From Streptomyces odontomachi (GTDB taxonomy: Bacteria > Actinomycetota > Actinomycetes > Streptomycetales > Streptomycetaceae), in assembly GCF_024435355.1 (NCBI RefSeq), contig NZ_JAMJWG010000001.1, forward strand, positions 992,001 through 1,056,000: a stretch of 64,000 bases of DNA. The letters run 5' to 3'. The translations under genes were made by a program, and so were the position numbers. The notes beneath the pieces are model-generated. The model did not search any database, was not told the origin of the DNA, and saw nothing but the letters and a program-made list of their open reading frames with translations. This document shows positions 60,768-64,000 of the stretch, in pieces; position 1 is the stretch's first letter, and each line of letters starts with the position of its first letter.

Positions 60768-61901
60768 ATGACCTATCGGCGCGCGGTGATACCGGCACTC
60801 GTCGGGGGCCTGCTGATGACGCTGTTGCTGTGGTGGGCGGGGGCGAGCGCGCAGGCACTCCAACTGCGCGGCGCCACGGGCGTGTTCGACGTCGACTCCG
60901 TGATCGAGATCAGGCGGTGGCTGACGCCCTGGGCGTACGACTCCCCGACGGCGTTGCCGTCCGGAGGGCTCGCCGCCGGGGTGACGGGGGCGGGCGCAGG
61001 CACCCCGTACGCCGATTTGTACAGCACCGCGATGCAGATCAGATTCGTGGCGGTCTTCGTGTTCTTCCTGGCCGGCGCACTGCTGGTGGTCCGCAGGATT
61101 CCGCCGGCACACGGCCGCACGCCGGCCACCCTGCTCGCGCTGTGGACCTGGGGGCCGGTGGCCGGAACGCTGGCAGTGACCATATCCGCGCCGTGGCTGA
61201 TCGCATCCCAGGGCCGTGGCAGCTTCCGAGGCCTGCCGCAGCTGGCGAATGCGATCGCGTCGAGCGGGCCGGTCACGGTGTTCGCGGCGCTGTTGACCGC
61301 CGTACTCACGGTGCTCGTGGCGCGTGTCACCGCCAAGGGCGACGACCCGCTGCCGCGGCGCAGTGTGCCGCCGCGTGCTGCCCGCCTGGCCGCGAGCGCC
61401 GGGACCGCCGTGATCGCAGTGTCACTGGTGATCCTTTCGTACCAGGCGGTGGCGGCGCGGATCCAGACCTCCTTCAACGGCGGAGGGATCCTGGCCGAGC
61501 CCGGCGACCTGCTGCGCGAGTGGCTGCTGCTCGGCGCCTGGACGGGCCCGTCGACCACGCAGCTGGGGGACTGGCTGCTGTACCGAGCCGCCGACGTGGT
61601 CCTGCTGGCCGTGGTGTGGTGGGCGCTGCGGCTGCTGCCCGGCCTGCTCACCCGGACCACGGTGCCGGCGATGGCGGTGGGCGCGGTCTGCGCAACCGTG
61701 CTGGGGCTGCTGGTGAGTGAAGTGCTCCATATGGCGGTGGACGACACGGCCACCGTCCGGGGGCCCGTGTACCTGTTCTCAAGGCTCGGCGAAGGCGTCC
61801 CGGCCGCCCTCACCTTCGGCGTCACGGCAGGACTGGTGGCGTTGCTGACGCTACGGCTGGCCGGACACCGGGACGAGGAACCGCCGCCTCGCGCGACGTG
61901 A
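60768..61901 (+). CDS. Polytopic membrane protein of unknown function
   Basis: A 377-residue protein with about eight predicted helices (VIPALVGGLLMTLLLWWAGA; IRFVAVFVFFLAGALLVV; DVVLLAVVWWALRLLPGLL; LTFGVTAGLVALLTLRLAG). Loops are short except an extracellular segment after helix 1. No transporter or enzyme motif recognised. ATG at 60768 follows GGAAGG. Convergent with the NACHT gene 35 bases away. Confidence 0.75.
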   Translation: MTYRRAVIPALVGGLLMTLLLWWAGASAQALQLRGATGVFDVDSVIEIRRWLTPWAYDSPTALPSGGLAAGVTGAGAGTPYADLYSTAMQIRFVAVFVFFLAGALLVVRRIPPAHGRTPATLLALWTWGPVAGTLAVTISAPWLIASQGRGSFRGLPQLANAIASSGPVTVFAALLTAVLTVLVARVTAKGDDPLPRRSVPPRAARLAASAGTAVIAVSLVILSYQAVAARIQTSFNGGGILAEPGDLLREWLLLGAWTGPSTTQLGDWLLYRAADVVLLAVVWWALRLLPGLLTRTTVPAMAVGAVCATVLGLLVSEVLHMAVDDTATVRGPVYLFSRLGEGVPAALTFGVTAGLVALLTLRLAGHRDEEPPPRAT

Positions 61902-61936
61902 GCGGCGGCGTGGCCTGGGCGTTGCGGGGTGCGACA

Positions 61937-64000
61937 TCAGCGGTCAGGGTTGAGCCGGTGCACCGGGAGGTGTTCGCGGCCTGTGGCGTCGGTGGTGTCA
62001 GAGAGGTGAACGACGAGGTCGCCCAGGCCGGCCAGCGGTGACAGGTCGATGGTGCCCTTGCAGTTCCACAGCCTCAGCCGGGTGAGATGGGGGAGTTCCT
62101 TGAGGGCGGCCAGGCCGGAAGTCACCGTGCACTCGCGCAGGGTCAGTTCGGTCAGCTCCTGATGGCGCAGGAGGGAGCCGAAATCGAGGGCTGACTGGTT
62201 TTGGATGGTGAGCTTCCTGAGGTGGGGCGGATGGCTCAGGCGGCTCAGCTGCGCAGCCTGGGCGTCGCCCACGACCATGAGCAGGTCGAGCGAACCCCAG
62301 CGGTCCAGCCCGTCGAGGGTGATGTCCTGGCTGTTCCTGGTGAACACCAGGGCGGTGAGGCCGGGGCCTGCGGGGATGTCTCCGGCACGCGTGACATCGG
62401 CGGGAAAGCCCAGGGTCAGATGGCTCAGGGCAGGCATGTCCGCGAGGGGGGCGAGGGACATGCCGCTGGTGAGATCGTGGAGATAGAGGTGCTGCAGGCG
62501 CAGGCCGCGCAGGGGTTCGAGGTCCTGCACGTTCGTGCAGCGCATGATGACGAAGGTGGCCAGGCCGGGGAGCAGCGCCAGCGGCGACAGGTCGCGCAGT
62601 GATGGATCCGCGTCGACGAAGAGGTATTCGAGCCCGTCGCGCTGCGTGATCTCGGCGGGGAAGCCCCGAAACCCCTTCAGGGTGATGCGCCTGAGCTGGG
62701 GCAGCCGCGGAAGTTGGGCAAGCTGCGGTGCCGCGTTCACATTGACGTGGGCCTCGGGTGTGAGGGCGGACAGCACGTGGTCCGCGTACTCCCCGGCGTC
62801 GAAGGACGCCCAAGCCTCCCCCAGCTCACGGATCACCCCGGGGCGGGTGTCCGCACGGAACCGTGCGATCACCGCGAGGGCGGCGTCGCCTCCCACCAGG
62901 GCTGCCGTCTTCACGACCGCGCTCGCGGTGCGACTGTCCAGTCCCTCCGGGCCGGGAAGCAGCTCCAGGACGAGCTCACCTGCCTTGGCCAGCTGCTCGG
63001 CCTCCGCATCGGACCGGGGAGGCACCAGTTCGGCCGCCCGGTCTTGCACTTCCTGGCGCACCGCCGCGTCGAGTTCGGGTGCGTGTTCCAGGCTCGCCGT
63101 GGCAAGGAGCAGCAGGCGCTGCCGATGGCGTGGCGTCCGGTCCGCCCGGCGCAGCAACTGCCGCAGCAGCCGCGCGCGTTCGTCCACGCGGGCGTGTCCC
63201 ATCGCCATGCGCACGACGTCGTCCCACTGGTCGTCGTGGGCGTTGCGGACCAGGACGCCGAAGTCACGGGCCTCGACCGCGGCCTTCGCGCCCAGGTAGT
63301 CCTGGAAGGTGCGGTGCACGAAGTCGATGTAGCCGGGGACCGGTTCACGCAGCAGGCCGCTGCGGATCAGCAGATGAGAGAAGACCTGGTCGGCATCGCC
63401 CTGCTCCCGTACCTGCGGCATGGCGGCCAGCCACTCGTCCAGCATCGCGACGGCGTCGTCGCGGGCCGCCTCCGCCTGGCCGTTGCGGATCATCCAGTAC
63501 GCCAGTCGCTGGAGCAACGCCGTCTGCTCGTCCCGGGAGAGGGACACGCCCTCCACGGACGTGATCTCCCGCTCCGTGTCCCTGCGGACCAGCAGCATGT
63601 CCAGGGCCGCGTCGTACAACTCCTTGCGGGCGCGGGGAAGGTGCATGCGTCGGTCGCGGTTCAGGGCGCACAGCAGGGCGCACATCAGCGGGTTGGTCGC
63701 CAGCCGGCCCAGGTCCCTGCGCGTGGTCACGGCCTGGTTCAGGCTCGCCTCGTAGCGGTCCAGCGACTCGTGCTCGTCGTCCGCGGCACGCTGACGGCCG
63801 ACCGCGTCGTGCCAGTGCCGGATGAACGCCCGGATGTCGTCCCGCTCCATCGGCAACAGCGTGTGCACGGTGAAGCCCTGTGCCGCCAGCCAGTCCTCCG
63901 GCACGGCGGACGGGCGTGTGGTCACCACGTACCGTGCCTGCGGAAACGCGGTGATGAGCGATTTCAACCACTGCTCGGTGCGGGTGCGCAGCCTCGGTGG
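61937..64000 (-). CDS. NACHT-type STAND NTPase with C-terminal leucine-rich repeats (N-terminus outside window)
   Basis: The frame is open to the window edge (688 residues seen). It begins at the end of the NACHT Walker B region (PPRLRTRTEQWLKSLI), then shows the NACHT sensor segment RYVVTTRPSAVPEDWL, the winged-helix part (LATNPLMCALLCAL, YIDFVHRTFQDYLGAKA), a helical arm and, from about residue 400, leucine-rich units (LPRLPQLRRITLKGF, LAPLADMPALSHLTLGF, KELPHLTRLRLWNC). This is the layout of bacterial NACHT proteins, many of which are anti-phage sensors. The P-loop and any effector domain lie beyond 64000, so the activity is unknown. Confidence 0.9.
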   Translation of the reverse strand, partial: PPRLRTRTEQWLKSLITAFPQARYVVTTRPSAVPEDWLAAQGFTVHTLLPMERDDIRAFIRHWHDAVGRQRAADDEHESLDRYEASLNQAVTTRRDLGRLATNPLMCALLCALNRDRRMHLPRARKELYDAALDMLLVRRDTEREITSVEGVSLSRDEQTALLQRLAYWMIRNGQAEAARDDAVAMLDEWLAAMPQVREQGDADQVFSHLLIRSGLLREPVPGYIDFVHRTFQDYLGAKAAVEARDFGVLVRNAHDDQWDDVVRMAMGHARVDERARLLRQLLRRADRTPRHRQRLLLLATASLEHAPELDAAVRQEVQDRAAELVPPRSDAEAEQLAKAGELVLELLPGPEGLDSRTASAVVKTAALVGGDAALAVIARFRADTRPGVIRELGEAWASFDAGEYADHVLSALTPEAHVNVNAAPQLAQLPRLPQLRRITLKGFRGFPAEITQRDGLEYLFVDADPSLRDLSPLALLPGLATFVIMRCTNVQDLEPLRGLRLQHLYLHDLTSGMSLAPLADMPALSHLTLGFPADVTRAGDIPAGPGLTALVFTRNSQDITLDGLDRWGSLDLLMVVGDAQAAQLSRLSHPPHLRKLTIQNQSALDFGSLLRHQELTELTLRECTVTSGLAALKELPHLTRLRLWNCKGTIDLSPLAGLGDLVVHLSDTTDATGREHLPVHRLNPDR

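Overview
The window reads as high-GC actinobacterial chromosome, almost certainly Streptomyces. Codons end in G or C nearly throughout, GTG and TTG starts are common, and many genes overlap by ATGA, GTGA or TGATG. Exported proteins often carry twin-arginine signals, and the gene families (ECF41 and ECF42 sigma factors, MHS and RbsABC-type transporters, SGNH esterase, KptA, Pao-type aldehyde oxidoreductase, NACHT NTPase) are typical of Streptomyces accessory arms. No rRNA, tRNA, tmRNA, CRISPR array, complete insertion sequence or replication origin was seen. Gene decay is visible at five or six places.

Layout: (1) 1-7.2 kb: a truncated secreted protein, an aldo/keto reductase, a DUF72 protein, a YCII protein, a decayed zinc-ribbon gene next to a transposase remnant, a membrane-anchored pentapeptide-repeat protein, a GNAT, and a PadR-led operon whose start lies inside a 42-bp inverted repeat. 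(2) 7.3-11.8 kb: a LacI-controlled locus with two divergent promoters, each followed by a TGAACGTTCA operator; it holds an MHS-family transporter, two proteins I cannot assign and the LacI regulator. (3) 12-20.6 kb: an exported molybdenum aldehyde oxidoreductase (Pao-type, three subunits) with a MOSC protein, then a ribose-type ABC importer on the other strand. (4) 20.8-26 kb: truncated haemoglobin, ketol-acid reductoisomerase, an ECF41 sigma factor, an MFS exporter and the frameshifted tail of an Old Yellow Enzyme gene. (5) 26.4-32.1 kb: a carbohydrate-type ABC importer with two different MalK-like ATPases.

(6) 32.2-43.2 kb: an SDR, a RelE/antitoxin-like gene pair, an amino-acid permease, GNAT, methyltransferase, an asparagine synthetase whose best start codon is ATC, an HU-like protein, an exported SGNH esterase, a MerR regulator with an apparently leaderless promoter plus its aldo/keto reductase, and a methyltransferase pseudogene. 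(7) 43.3-49.4 kb: an operon of DGPF protein, ECF42 sigma factor and AhpD-like protein, then a methyltransferase, an XRE-cupin regulator divergent from a thioredoxin-reductase-like flavoenzyme, and a GNAT. (8) 49.8-57.3 kb: secreted proteins, a WYL regulator, an HSL-family esterase, a Tat-exported EEP-fold protein, and a NarL-type two-component system divergent from an ABC-2 exporter. (9) 57.4-64 kb: KptA, a permuted NlpC/P60-like protein, a YfcE-like phosphodiesterase, GNAT, a polytopic membrane protein and the C-terminal part of a NACHT NTPase with leucine-rich repeats, cut by the window edge.

The genes mostly form independent transporter-regulator or regulator-enzyme modules rather than one pathway. 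The best leads for something undescribed are the edge NACHT protein, the LacI locus with two unassigned proteins, the small gene pair at 33.1-33.6 kb, the palindrome that contains the PadR start codon, and the non-canonical start of the asparagine synthetase.
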